DNA of 64,000 bases from Trissonchulus latispiculum (Eukaryota > Nematoda > Enoplea > Enoplida > Ironidae). The DNA lies in NCBI GenBank assembly GCA_030248195.1, contig JASAND010026807.1, forward strand, positions 62,001 through 126,000. The letters run 5' to 3'. The notes under the pieces are model-generated. The model ran no database searches. It saw only the letters and a program-made list of their open reading frames with translations, and was not told the DNA's origin. This document shows, one piece after another, positions 1 to 9,063 of the stretch. The position numbers were made by a program, and so were the translations under genes. Every line of letters starts with the position of its first letter. The first letter of the stretch is position 1.

Positions 1-3000
1 TCATAGTAGGTCGCCTGCGCAGGTGGCGCTGGCGCCGGGGACTGATAATACCGTTGGGGAGGCTGAGAGTAATAGGGTTGGGGGTAATAGTACGCATCCT
101 CCACGTAATTTACCCCTCTGGATGACGGTCGCGACCTGTAGTCCGGGGGGGCCTGTTCGGGATATTTATCCCAGCATTTTTCTGGAGGATGCCCCTTCCT
201 CTTGCAAAACTTACATACTGGACCCAATCTCCGTTTCCTTTCCTCCTCCATTTGATTGAATCTGTCCCGAATTTGCTGTTCTACCCAGTCCCGCATTTCC
301 CGCAGTTCCATCCGGATTCCCCCAGCCAAATCCTTTGGCTTTTCGACAGGAGGTTTGGGAGTCGAACCCGAGTCATTCTGAACCATATCATCCGCGGACA
401 CCTGGTACAGTGGCATAGAGTAACACAAACTGTCCTCTTCAGAGGGCCTTGAGTCGCGGGAGTCAAGTTTGTCAATAATACGTAGTATTTGGTCCATAGT
501 AGGTGCGTGATCAATAAAAAGAGGGGCCAAGGCACTGATGTAAGTTTTGTCGGTGATTCCTGCGAAAAGTTGCTGTACGCACTGTTGTTCGCGTTCCAGC
601 GCATCATCTGGCCAGATTGAAATAGCCTGTGCCTGTAATTCTGAAATATAGCGCCGGACCGACTCCCCGTGACGCTGGACCCGTCTAGCGAAAGATACAT
701 ACCGATCTCGGATGGACAGTTGCGGTCGAGGAAATTGAGATTTCAATAAATTGACAAATCCATCAAAAGTGTCCGCAACCTCCGGGCCACAACGAGAGGC
801 GTAAATCAGGGCTTTTCCGGTTAATTTGTTGAACAGTAGTCTAGCCCATTGCTCCGATGGAATTCTGTGAATTTTGGCCGCTGATTTGAAATTCGGGAGC
901 CAGTCTTCCAAATACATCCGATCCGGGTCGAAGCGAGGAATATCCCGGAGGATGTCGATGTACATTCTATATAAAGAAGCATCATGCTTCGCAACCGAGG
1001 AATCCGTGGCCTGCATAGTCTGTGGCGTTGGATGACGGGAGTACGTCTGAGTCGAGAGAACTGGGAGAGGGGCAATTTTTGGAGCCGAAACAGGAAGGGC
1101 CGCCCGAAGGAGTGGAGGGCGTACCACAGGAGGAGGGGGAGGTAAAGGGCCAGGAGGTGGAGGAGGAGGATTAGGCGGATTTGGCGGAGGAGCCGCCGTC
1201 AGCCGTGGCACAGGATGCCTGACGGGAATTTGCATCAAAGGGGGAGGAGGAGGATGTCTCGGTTGAGCCTGAGGAATTCCTGGGCGTAGGACAGGACGCT
1301 GCTGAGGATACGGAAATCGTGTAGGCTGCCCATAGCCAGGACCAAAATTTTGACCCACCTGTGGCACTGGCGGCTGGATAGGCCCCTGGTAGGCCCCGGG
1401 CCCCCGCACAGCACCCACGGCAGGGATCCTGACCAAGCCTTGGGGCCGCACAGGGACCGTAGGGCTCGGACCAGGGGTCACCCCCGCATGTTGTGCCACA
1501 AAATCGCTCGTGGAGGTGTGGGCTACCGTTTCCGCGGCCATATAGTACATGTCAGCACTTGGATCAGGGGGCGGTGGCCCAGGCAGATAGGGATTTGGCA
1601 ATTCTCCACGCAAGTCTTGCCGGCATGGGTCCCACATGCCGGAGCGCTCCAATTCGTGCACAGTCGGGTTTTCGTGGACTTGCCGTTCTAGAACATCATA
1701 TTGAAAAGTCGCTGGTACTTTCAGCGCATATTGGTCCACTGGAGCGCACGTTGGATCCGGAATACGACGTACCTGCGGCATGTGGGACTCCAAGCCAGGC
1801 TGGGGCCCGGCCATACACGCCCCCTGATACAAATGATAACCCCACGTATCTGGCCGCAGAGTCAGGTAGGAGGGGCCCCCCCGTGTATGATTCTGCGTAT
1901 AAAATTCAGGGGACACAAGCGGAGGAGGAGGATTTAGAGTGGCCGGATCCGGAACAACAGGATAGACAACATCAGGGGAAGGCGGAGGATACGGACCAGG
2001 AATGCCTACCGCCCCGTGGGCACAAGGCGGCTGGACATGGTCCGCTGGATCTGTATCACGAATTATAACCAAATTTGGATCAATCTGACCAGCTGTCGTC
2101 ACTGGGAGGGGAGTCGGTCCTGAAATTTGGGCTTGGGGGGACGCATATTCTGAAGAATTTTCCTGGGGGGCGGTTCCTTCCAATTGCTGACCTAACGGAA
2201 CCGCTTGCGTGTAAATAGCACCTGCATACCCCAGCGGAATTAAATGCGTATCCGCCACTGTACTCGGCAAACCAGGGGGCTGCCCCTGGGGGCCCCCCAA
2301 ATTTTGGCCTGGACTCAAGACCCTCTGATACGCATCGTGAATAAATCTTTCGTCCGAGGACTGCGTCGACACGAGGGCGGAGGATTGGGCCAAATTCTGA
2401 TTTAAATTTTGGTCCCCCCCTACTCCCAGCTGCGCAACGGCATTATCGGGAACGGAGGCAGAGCCCCCTTCCCCCGGAGGAAGGGCCCTCCCAGCCGGAA
2501 AATCTGACTCACACGTATTGACAGACAAAGGTGCCGGCAAAGCGAAACGAGAAACTGACTGGGGAGCCGCTCCCCCCACCATTTGAACAGAGGTTTCGGC
2601 CGAATTTTCAACATAATCAGTCCTCCTAACAACATTTTGAGCCGGAACAGAAACAGCATAGCGCGACACCAGATGGGGGCCCGCCCCTCCCAAATTTTGA
2701 ACTGTGGTCTCCCGAGCGAGACAGACCGTAGACGGATCCATTCCATCAAATCTGTCCTGAAATTCTGAGACCGCCGCTTCAAACTCCCGGGGGACAGAAC
2801 CCACCCCTGGGGGGGGGGAGGGACCCCCCCGCTGGCGCAGGTGACTGTTCGGTTACCGCAAGTAGCGGTCCCCCCCAAGTTTGCTGCAACATTTCGCTGT
2901 ACCCCCCCCCGCACCAATAGACTGGACATTTGACCCAGGCACAGCCCCAGGCTGACCCAGGTGAGCTGAGTAGTGGGACCCGGGGGACTTCCCCCGGCCC

Positions 3001-3308
3001 ACCCCCGAACTTTGCGAAGTTTGTACATGCACAACAGTCGAACTGGGAGTTGGGGCCACTGGGGAGGGACGGAGCGAACCCCGACCCACCCCAGTCAACG
3101 TTGGACGCGGCGTCCCCCCTACACCTAAACTGGTACCGGTTTGGGGGAGATTTCCCCCGCCCCCCAATCCAGACGTGGCAGGCTGTGACATTGCAGAAAC
3201 TTCGTCTACCTCAGGTGCCTGATGAGCAGGCAAATTTTCAAAAAGAAAAACTTTTTCTTTTTGTTCTTTTGATCTGGCGCGAGTATTAGGAGGAGAAAAA
3301 AGAGGCAT
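1..3308 (-). pseudogene. Gag-like protein, copy A (frameshifted, truncated by window edge)
   Basis: The ATG at 3308 lies 3 bases past the primer site. The frame begins MPLFSPP, then a Gly/Pro-rich N-terminal region homologous to the Gag at 9064-11850. It is open to a stop at 2853. Homology continues in another frame to position 1, through a Pro-rich stretch (about 1250-1080), a capsid-type region (about 1000-480) and a CCHC zinc knuckle, CKFCKRKGHPPEKC, near 220-170. Two breaks fall in homopolymers: a run of seven C (2870-2876) and a run of ten G (2809-2818). One base gained in the first and one lost in the second would leave the frame open. Gag packages element RNA in cytoplasmic particles. 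This copy has a much longer Pro-rich linker before the capsid than the other. Confidence 0.85.
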
Positions 3309-3310
3309 TT

Positions 3311-3330
3311 ACCGCATGACACGGTCGCCA
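3311..3330 (-). promoter_or_regulatory. Primer binding site, copy A (tRNA-Arg type)
   Basis: Minus strand reads TGGCGACCGTGTCATGCGGT four bases after the LTR end. The first eleven bases match the primer site used by mdg1/412-type elements that prime with tRNA-Arg; that assignment is from family knowledge. The site is nearly identical to 8911-8930. Confidence 0.75.
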
Positions 3331-3334
3331 ATTT

Positions 3335-3799
3335 TGTAGAAATGTTGTCGCTGTGTGTACTGCTGGATAAACGACTAATAAAAGCGTGTGCAGGTTCTTC
3401 GCTCGGTAGTGTATGCCTAATAGAAATTCTCCTCGCGCCTATCTCACGAAATAGTAGAAACTAGAAGCTTAAGAGACACGATACCTTTACTTCAACTAAA
3501 TAAAATTCAAATATACATTTTCAATTTTCACAAACACTAAATTCCAATAATGTACCAAAACGCGCACAACAAACGTCACTAACGAGATTCTAAGTCACAG
3601 CTGCCTACAAACTCCTTAAACAAGAACCAGAGTTTACCCGCCCGAATCAGTAGACCGACCAACAACTAACTGACAACTGAACTAATACCCACACTTTTTG
3701 AATTCGAACTCCATAGTGAGAAACTACCCGATTAGCTAAGTCCAGAATTTGTTTCATCGTTTATGAAGATTTTCACAAAAGGATATGAAATATTCCACA
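3335..3799 (-). repeat. 5' LTR of copy A (465 bp)
   Basis: Reverse-complement aligns end to end with the LTRs at 8442 and 14745: shared blocks include CACTATGGA, CAGTTAGTTGTTGGT, GGCAGCTG and CATACACTACCG. Same length (465 bp) but clearly diverged, so this is an older or different subfamily copy. Confidence 0.88.
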
Positions 3800-5327
3800 G
3801 AAAGGCAAGCAATGCCAATGTCCTATGTCCTTGACACAAAAAGAAAATCTTTACTTCTACAATTCTGAGAAATCGATGGTCTAAAAACAGTCGGTCACTA
3901 ATAGCTGGTCTTCCAGGAAAGAATAAGAATTTGCTAGTTTCACATAGTGAAAGCTTCAAAATGATTTGTATTTTACTTTTTTGCTTTAATTTCTTTGCCT
4001 GAAAATTTTTGCTTTCATTTCTTTGCTGAAAATTTAGCAGATTATTTGCTAGGATACATATCGTAGAGATAATATACATATCCTTCTAAAACCCAAAATT
4101 GAAAAAGTTACGACGTTTCAACTTTCAAGGAACATCGCACCAAAGGTCGCCCCTAGTCTATATTCAACACAACGTCAATTTATTTCAGATTCTACACGAT
4201 TTGCAAAGACGAAAAAGCAACACAAACAATAACCATACACGATACGGGACGACATACACGAAGTGACTGACTAGGCATAATCATATATACATTCAGCAAA
4301 TTACAGCTAACATTTAGAAAATTAATATTCAACAAATAGAAAGTTCTTACTCAGACTCTGCACTTGAATTAAATCTACACCTTTAAATCTACTCTCACAT
4401 TTCTAGACATTCTGCCCCAGATTAGAAATATGTATACAGTTATTAGCACATCTAATAACTCTATATATAAAAGACTTTTACGAGTCGAAAAACAAGACAC
4501 AAAGTGTATATACGTTCAACTGATTCTGATCAGTTAATGCAGCTAGTCAATCTTGATTCGATATACCGACCTCATTTTTGAATTCAGCACCTATTACGCT
4601 GATAACGCAAACTGAGTATATAAGGACGACAGTGATCATAATATTTGAAGACTGAAATTTTGGAATTTTTTCAAATTTTCTGTCTTTCAACACCCAGTGG
4701 GTGATTTTTTTGTAACGGCCGCTCCCTGCCAAAAATATTTTGGGAGCGGCCGCCCCCCCTCGCACCTACCCCCCTTTTCCATTAACAGGTCCGGCTGATT
4801 TTTAATCTGTTTAATCCGACCATTTTAATCTTTAAAGAAATAAGCCCTTTGTCTATGATTTTGCTGCAAAGCTATTAGTTCTTCTGTTCAAGCTATATGC
4901 TCTTTTTGCTATTAGTAAATCGTCGAGTAATAACCTGTAGAGTAAACCTGTAAACCAGTGAAAACTACAGGTTTCATTTGTATTGAATTACTAGCCTAAC
5001 TTGTAATTCATACTACCAAAGTATCTCCGGTAGAAACTACCAACGATGTCCTGTAGAAATTACAAGACCTAACCTGTATTTTCTACAAAAGCTTTTGTAT
5101 TTATCATCTACAAAAGTGATTCCTGTAGTTTCTACTGGAATATTTCTAAGAGTGTAAGTTGCGTTCAGCTTTAGATAAAACAGCTTTCTTTTATTGCAAA
5201 GAAGGACTATTTAGACATTACATTTTTAAATGCCGAAAGCCATGATTCAAATTCTAGCTAACTGACCTGTTGGTTACAGTTAAAATTTTTTGTTTTAGCA
5301 GTTGTGAAGCAGCTTCTTCTGACCTAA
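3800..5327. other. AT-rich intergenic DNA, no gene seen
   Basis: No supportable ORF. It contains a stem-loop at 4716-4752 (11-bp perfect arms CGGCCGCTCCC) followed by a C run, and a stretch at about 4930-5140 with recurring CCTGTAG / GTAGAAACTAC motifs in both orientations, which looks like MITE remains. Confidence 0.6.
4716..4752. repeat. GC-rich stem-loop
   Basis: Perfect inverted repeat CGGCCGCTCCC ... GGGAGCGGCCG around a 15-base AT-rich loop, in an otherwise AT-rich stretch. Possibly the end of a small foldback element. Confidence 0.7.
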
Positions 5328-6047
5328 GGAGGGGGTCCATTTTTTGGTCATTTTCTCGGCTTTCTCCGATGTCGCTCATTTTTACATATTTCATAGTCCA
5401 AACGGCATATTTTAACGAGTTTTTGAAATTAAAGGCGGAAGTCCTACGGTTGTAGAGTGATTTGACCTTAAAGTTGAGATTTCATGTGTTAAACATAGGA
5501 AATGTGAAAAGTTGTCACTTTTTCACGTGCGCCAGAGAAATCTCGCGAATGGCAAACTGGATCCGCCCAAACTTTGTACCATATTTTGCCATGTTTCCGA
5601 TCTGTGATTTGTAGGAATCAGAATTTTGATTTAGGTCTTTAAAAATTTTTAATGAATTTTTGAATTATTAAAATTTGCTGTATGTTGAATTTGTGCCAAA
5701 TTTTAATCCTTCAAAAATTCATTAAAAATTTTTGAAGACCTAAATCAAAATTCTAATTCCTACAAATTACAGTTCGGAAATATGGCAAAAATATGGTACA
5801 AAGTTTGGGCGGATCCATTTTGCCATTCGCGAGATTTCTCTGGCGCACGTGAAAAAGTGACAACTTTTCACATTTACTATGTTTAACACATGAAATCTCA
5901 ACTTTGAGGTCAAATTACTCAACAACCGGAAGACTTCCGACTTTAATTTCAAAAAACTCGTTAAAATATACCGTTTGGACTATGAAATAAAAATGAGCGA
6001 CATCGGACAAAGTCGAAAAAATGACCAAAATATGGACCCCCCCCCCC
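5328..6047. mobile_element. 720-bp palindromic MITE / foldback element (TTAA-type)
   Basis: The two halves are inverted copies almost to the centre (about 5690): GGAGGGGGTCCAT at the left pairs with ATGGACCCCCCC at the right, and long stretches such as GTGAAAAGTTGTCACTTTTT recur inverted. It is flanked by CTAA (5324-5327) and TTAA (6048-6051), consistent with a mutated TTAA target duplication. No transposase. A shorter relative sits at 27509-27853. Confidence 0.85.
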
Positions 6048-6051
6048 TTAA

Positions 6052-6625
6052 ATCTATATAAGTGAATCGAAGGAGCCTAAGTATATATAAAACTAATAAA
6101 TGTTAGCCAAAGTCAGCGATACTTCATTGATTTCATTTTTAAGTTATGCTTAAATGTAAGATATTCAGTTCCGTCAATTTACAGTTTTAGAGCTACCTAA
6201 ATATTTTCAATTTCTGTTCCAGTCGGTGATCAAAAATATTATTTCAGTTTCAGTGACTGTAAAAACAGCTTCAATAGAAATAATTTAATAACTTAATACT
6301 TTGTTAACTTATGAGCTTTTACTTTTTGGCAGATTACTTTATCAAATTAGTACGTATTTTCCATACATATACTTGGAAAAGCTTAACTCCGTATCATTTT
6401 CTGCTTTATTTAAAACTCCATAGCGTTTTCTGGTTTATTTAATAAACCAAGAAGCTTCATCTTTTACAGTACTCGTCCCCTACGTTTTCAATAGTTTCCC
6501 ACAGTTTATGCATGTTGTGTTCCATAGGATGTAAATGAAGCCGTTTTACATAGTGAAATTACCACGAAACATGTGTATAGCAATGCAAAATCCGACTTTA
6601 AAAGCAATCAATATTTGATTTTTTG
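6052..6625. other. AT-rich intergenic DNA, nothing recognised
   Basis: No ORF, RNA gene or repeat that I can support in this stretch. Confidence 0.5.
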
Positions 6626-6629
6626 GACT

Positions 6630-6770
6630 ATTCTAATCCGGATCGCCGGATCGGATCGGATGGACCGATCCAGGACCCGGATCGGATCGGATCGGATCGC
6701 TAAATTATTTTTCTGGATCGGATCGGCTAATGTTTTTGCTGCCGATCCGATCCGATCCACATCACTAATA
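6630..6770. repeat. GATCGG-rich MITE-like repeat
   Basis: Repeated GGATCGGATCGG units in direct and then inverted orientation, ending in CACATCACTAAT. A related fragment at about 30886-30955 ends in the same ATCACTAAT. This is the terminal architecture of short hAT-type MITEs. The arginine/aspartate-rich ORFs across it are by-products of the repeat. Confidence 0.65.
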
Positions 6771-6879
6771 TGTGCAATATGAGTGCAAGGCACCATAGTT
6801 TAACAGCCAGCAAAAAGTAAAACAGCATAGCTAAATCATTATATGTACAACAAATAAAAATGCAAAAATGCAATGCGAA

Positions 6880-6955
6880 GACATGATCCGATCCTTTGAC
6901 CTTCAGACTAGAACTCTGCAGCTTGACCAACTGAGCTAAAGCTAACCGTACGGCG
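6880..6955 (-). repeat. tRNA-like SINE head (degenerate)
   Basis: Minus strand contains TAGCTCAGTTGGTCAAG (A-box-like) and, about 40 bases on, a degenerate B box. The cloverleaf is not sustained, so this is a SINE head or tRNA pseudogene rather than a working tRNA. Confidence 0.5.
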
Positions 6956-7124
6956 TACGTCAAGAATGAACAACGAAAAAGTCCATAATTTTTAAACAGA
7001 AAATAGAAAGTACATTAAAAACGTTTATACAAATTACTGGAACGGCAATACAACAGCAAAAGCAATAACAGGATTTTCAAGTAGACAGAATCTACAAGCT
7101 TTGTTATGAGGGTAAAATCATTAC

Positions 7125-7220
7125 ATTACCAAACTCCAAAAATCCTTAAAAATTTGGCATTTTCTGGACACCTTATAGAGAGTGGGGGAGCCCAAAAACG
7201 TGGGGGTGAGGCCGCGTTGG
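7125..7220. repeat. Fragment of a G-rich interspersed repeat
   Basis: CCAAAAATCCTTAAAAATTTGG ... GAGTGGGGGAGCCCAAAAA is shared, with indels, with 30388-30480, so both are copies of one dispersed repeat. Confidence 0.5.
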
Positions 7221-7403
7221 AGGGGGAAGTTTAACATTACCCTCAATTCATAAGCCAAGATAACCGTTTGACCAGGTAGCCAAGAATGAGGTAGGGAACA
7301 CAAAGGATACATAGGAGACGAGATCACATTTCCATTCAGACAAAAAACTGCAGCAGCTACACAAAATAGATCAGACAAACCCCGGCAATTATTTAAATTT
7401 TAA

Positions 7404-7579
7404 GGTGCCTTCATAGTTGTGAACGCAGTGAGACGCGCGTCGACGCCTCAGAATGTAACATACCATTTTAGCAGTTCAAAAAAACTGCTGTAGCGGATTT
7501 ACACTTTTCATCGCATGCGTTTACATTTACACACTTACATATGCGCGTCAACGCTTGCGTCTGGAACTATGAAATCACC
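7404..7579. mobile_element. 176-bp TTAA-type MITE
   Basis: Terminal inverted repeats GGTGCCTTCATAGTT and (reversed) GGTGATTTCATAGTTCC, flanked by TTAA (7400-7403) and ATTA (7580-7583). Same family as 36097-36259, with GTGAACGCA...GAGACGCGCGTCGACGCC in both. The preference for TTAA suggests piggyBac-like mobilisation (inference). Confidence 0.75.
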
Positions 7580-7666
7580 ATTACACTAAAACAGTATATA
7601 CCTACGTAAAACAGTCTCAACATTCATGAACTCCAGAAATTTCCCCAATCCAAAATTCCACTGGGG

Positions 7667-8076
7667 TTACATCCACCGGCCTGCCCCCATCATAACCGTC
7701 AGGAGGGCAACCATGGGCAAGAAAGCCCGCTCCTGCAGGGCCCCACAGGTATAGTACGTCACGGTCGATGTAGAGTCCTTCTTATTCTTATTACAGTCCG
7801 CCTCAGCGCAGCCATCATCTGTACAGTCCTTTATGGTATAGTAGTCACCTTTGGAGACCGGGGGTGTACGACAGACATGAGTGCAGAAACCCTGGATGCC
7901 CCCTTCGCAATAGCGACACCCCGCAGACTGGCAACCCGCTTCGCTCCGATATCCATCGTAGCCGGCATTAATCCCGCCAAAGGAACAGGTCTCATCCTGA
8001 CAGCTGGCAAAATGCCAAATCCCACAAAGAGGATTAGCAGAGCCAGGGAGAGGGCGTGACTAAATTCCGCCGGCAT
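7667..8076 (-). pseudogene. Small Cys-rich secreted / GPI-anchored-type protein (one frameshift)
   Basis: The ATG at 8076 opens a signal peptide (MPAEFSHALSLALLILF...). Right after the expected cleavage site the frame must shift by one base to enter a 100-residue region with 11 cysteines (motifs SCQDETC, GCQSAGCRYC, DCTDDGCAEADC). That region ends in a hydrophobic tail (AFLPMVALLTVMM) and a stop at 7667. N-terminal signal, compact Cys-rich ectodomain and C-terminal hydrophobic tail are the layout of Ly6/CD59-like or other GPI-anchored surface proteins; the Cys spacing is not diagnostic to me. The shift could be a one-base deletion (pseudogene), an assembly error, or a very small unseen intron. 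Host-gene-like codon use; no mobile-element sequence inside. Confidence 0.6.
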
Positions 8077-8441
8077 GATGATTGGATTATAATCAACTAA
8101 ATTTAAGGTACAGTTTAATAGAAAATATACGTATAACCAGTACATCCTATGTAAATCTGAAACATAAACGCAAACGTTCAGTGCAAGATGTTCTGGATTT
8201 TCTCTGGAGGGGAAATCCCAGGCTCCGAGGTTACCCCACTAGTTTGGGGGTGGCGCCAATTTCTAGAAAGGGGTACAGAGATGAAAACGGGTCACTATTT
8301 CCTGACCCGGTGACCCAGTGATTCGGCAGACCTCTGAGCCGGTGACCCGGTATTTTGGAAATTTCAAAATTGAGGTTCGAAAAAAGTAAAAATATATAAA
8401 AAGGTTGGGATTTAGTGTTTTTGATGCATTTTTGGCACCTG

Positions 8442-8906
8442 TGTGGAATATTACTCGAAATTCACTTTCTTTCGGTTCGAAATATTGGAAATTTCCACTG
8501 GAATGATAAATGCAAATTAGGGTTAGCTACGGGACTAGTTTGTTACACGTATACACTATGGAATGAAAAAGTTAGGTTAGGCTTGGTTACGATTCAGTTA
8601 GTGGTTGGTTGGGTTTTTGGGGGATTCTACCTATTCTACGGCAGCTGAGGCTATTTTTGTAATTTTGTACAATTCTGGTTGTTGGTTGGAATATTTGATT
8701 GTGTGTCTTTTTCGTATATTTGGTGAAAAATGTTTGTCGATAATTTCGTGTAAAATTAAGATTAAAGTATCGTGTTTAATTCGTCAGTTTAATTAGGTTT
8801 TCACGAGTAGGCACGAGGAGGAGCTGTAGACATACACTACCGTCATAGAACCTGCAAAGTAGTAAAGTCTAGTTTATTTAGCAAAGTTTCATTTTACATT
8901 TTTACA
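8442..8906 (+). repeat. 5' LTR of copy B (465 bp)
   Basis: TGTGGAATATTACTCG ... CATTTTTACA, TG...CA ends. Should hold promoter and polyadenylation signals of the element; I could not place a TATA box with confidence. Confidence 0.95.
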
Positions 8907-8910
8907 AAAC

Positions 8911-8930
8911 TGGCGACCGTTTCATGCGGT
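8911..8930 (+). promoter_or_regulatory. Primer binding site, copy B (tRNA-Arg type)
   Basis: TGGCGACCGTTTCATGCGGT, four bases downstream of the LTR, starts with the TGG expected opposite a tRNA 3' CCA. It differs by one base from copy A's site. Confidence 0.78.
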
Positions 8931-9063
8931 AAATGCCTACATTTTCTCCCCCGTTACTCGTGCCAAATCAAAAGTTTAAAAGGAAGGTTGTTTTCGTGTT
9001 TTTAAAATTTGCCTGCTTTTCAGGTCCTTGAAGCTGACAAATTTTTTGGTGTCTCAGTCTGCC

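Larger units (their letters stand above)
1..3799 (-). mobile_element. LTR retrotransposon copy A, 5' part (Ty3/gypsy-like)
   Basis: Read on the minus strand the order is 5' LTR (3799-3335), tRNA primer site (3330-3311), then a Gag frame from 3308 to the window edge. LTR, primer site and Gag all match the complete element at 8442-15209, and both LTRs are 465 bp, so this is a second, diverged member of the same family. The LTR opens with TGTGGAATATTT and closes with TCTACA (TG...CA). The right-hand flank begins GAAAG; the other end, and hence the target duplication, lies outside the window. Whether this copy carries pol cannot be seen. Superfamily assignment rests on the Gag capsid pattern, CCHC knuckle and primer site, since no integrase or RT is visible. 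Confidence 0.9.

Noticed and set aside
1350..2068. Plus-strand ORFs of 113 and 191 aa at the left end
   Set aside because: Antisense shadows of the Gag copy A reading frame on the minus strand.
2420..3034. 204-aa minus-strand ORF
   Set aside because: Out-of-frame reading across the Gag copy A frameshift region; the homologous frame is a different one.
5270..5952. Two 61-aa ORFs with related sequence
   Set aside because: Both lie in the palindromic MITE; not conserved as proteins.
6573..6796. Arg/Asp/Ser-rich ORFs on both strands
   Set aside because: Direct translation of GGATCGGATCGG repeats.
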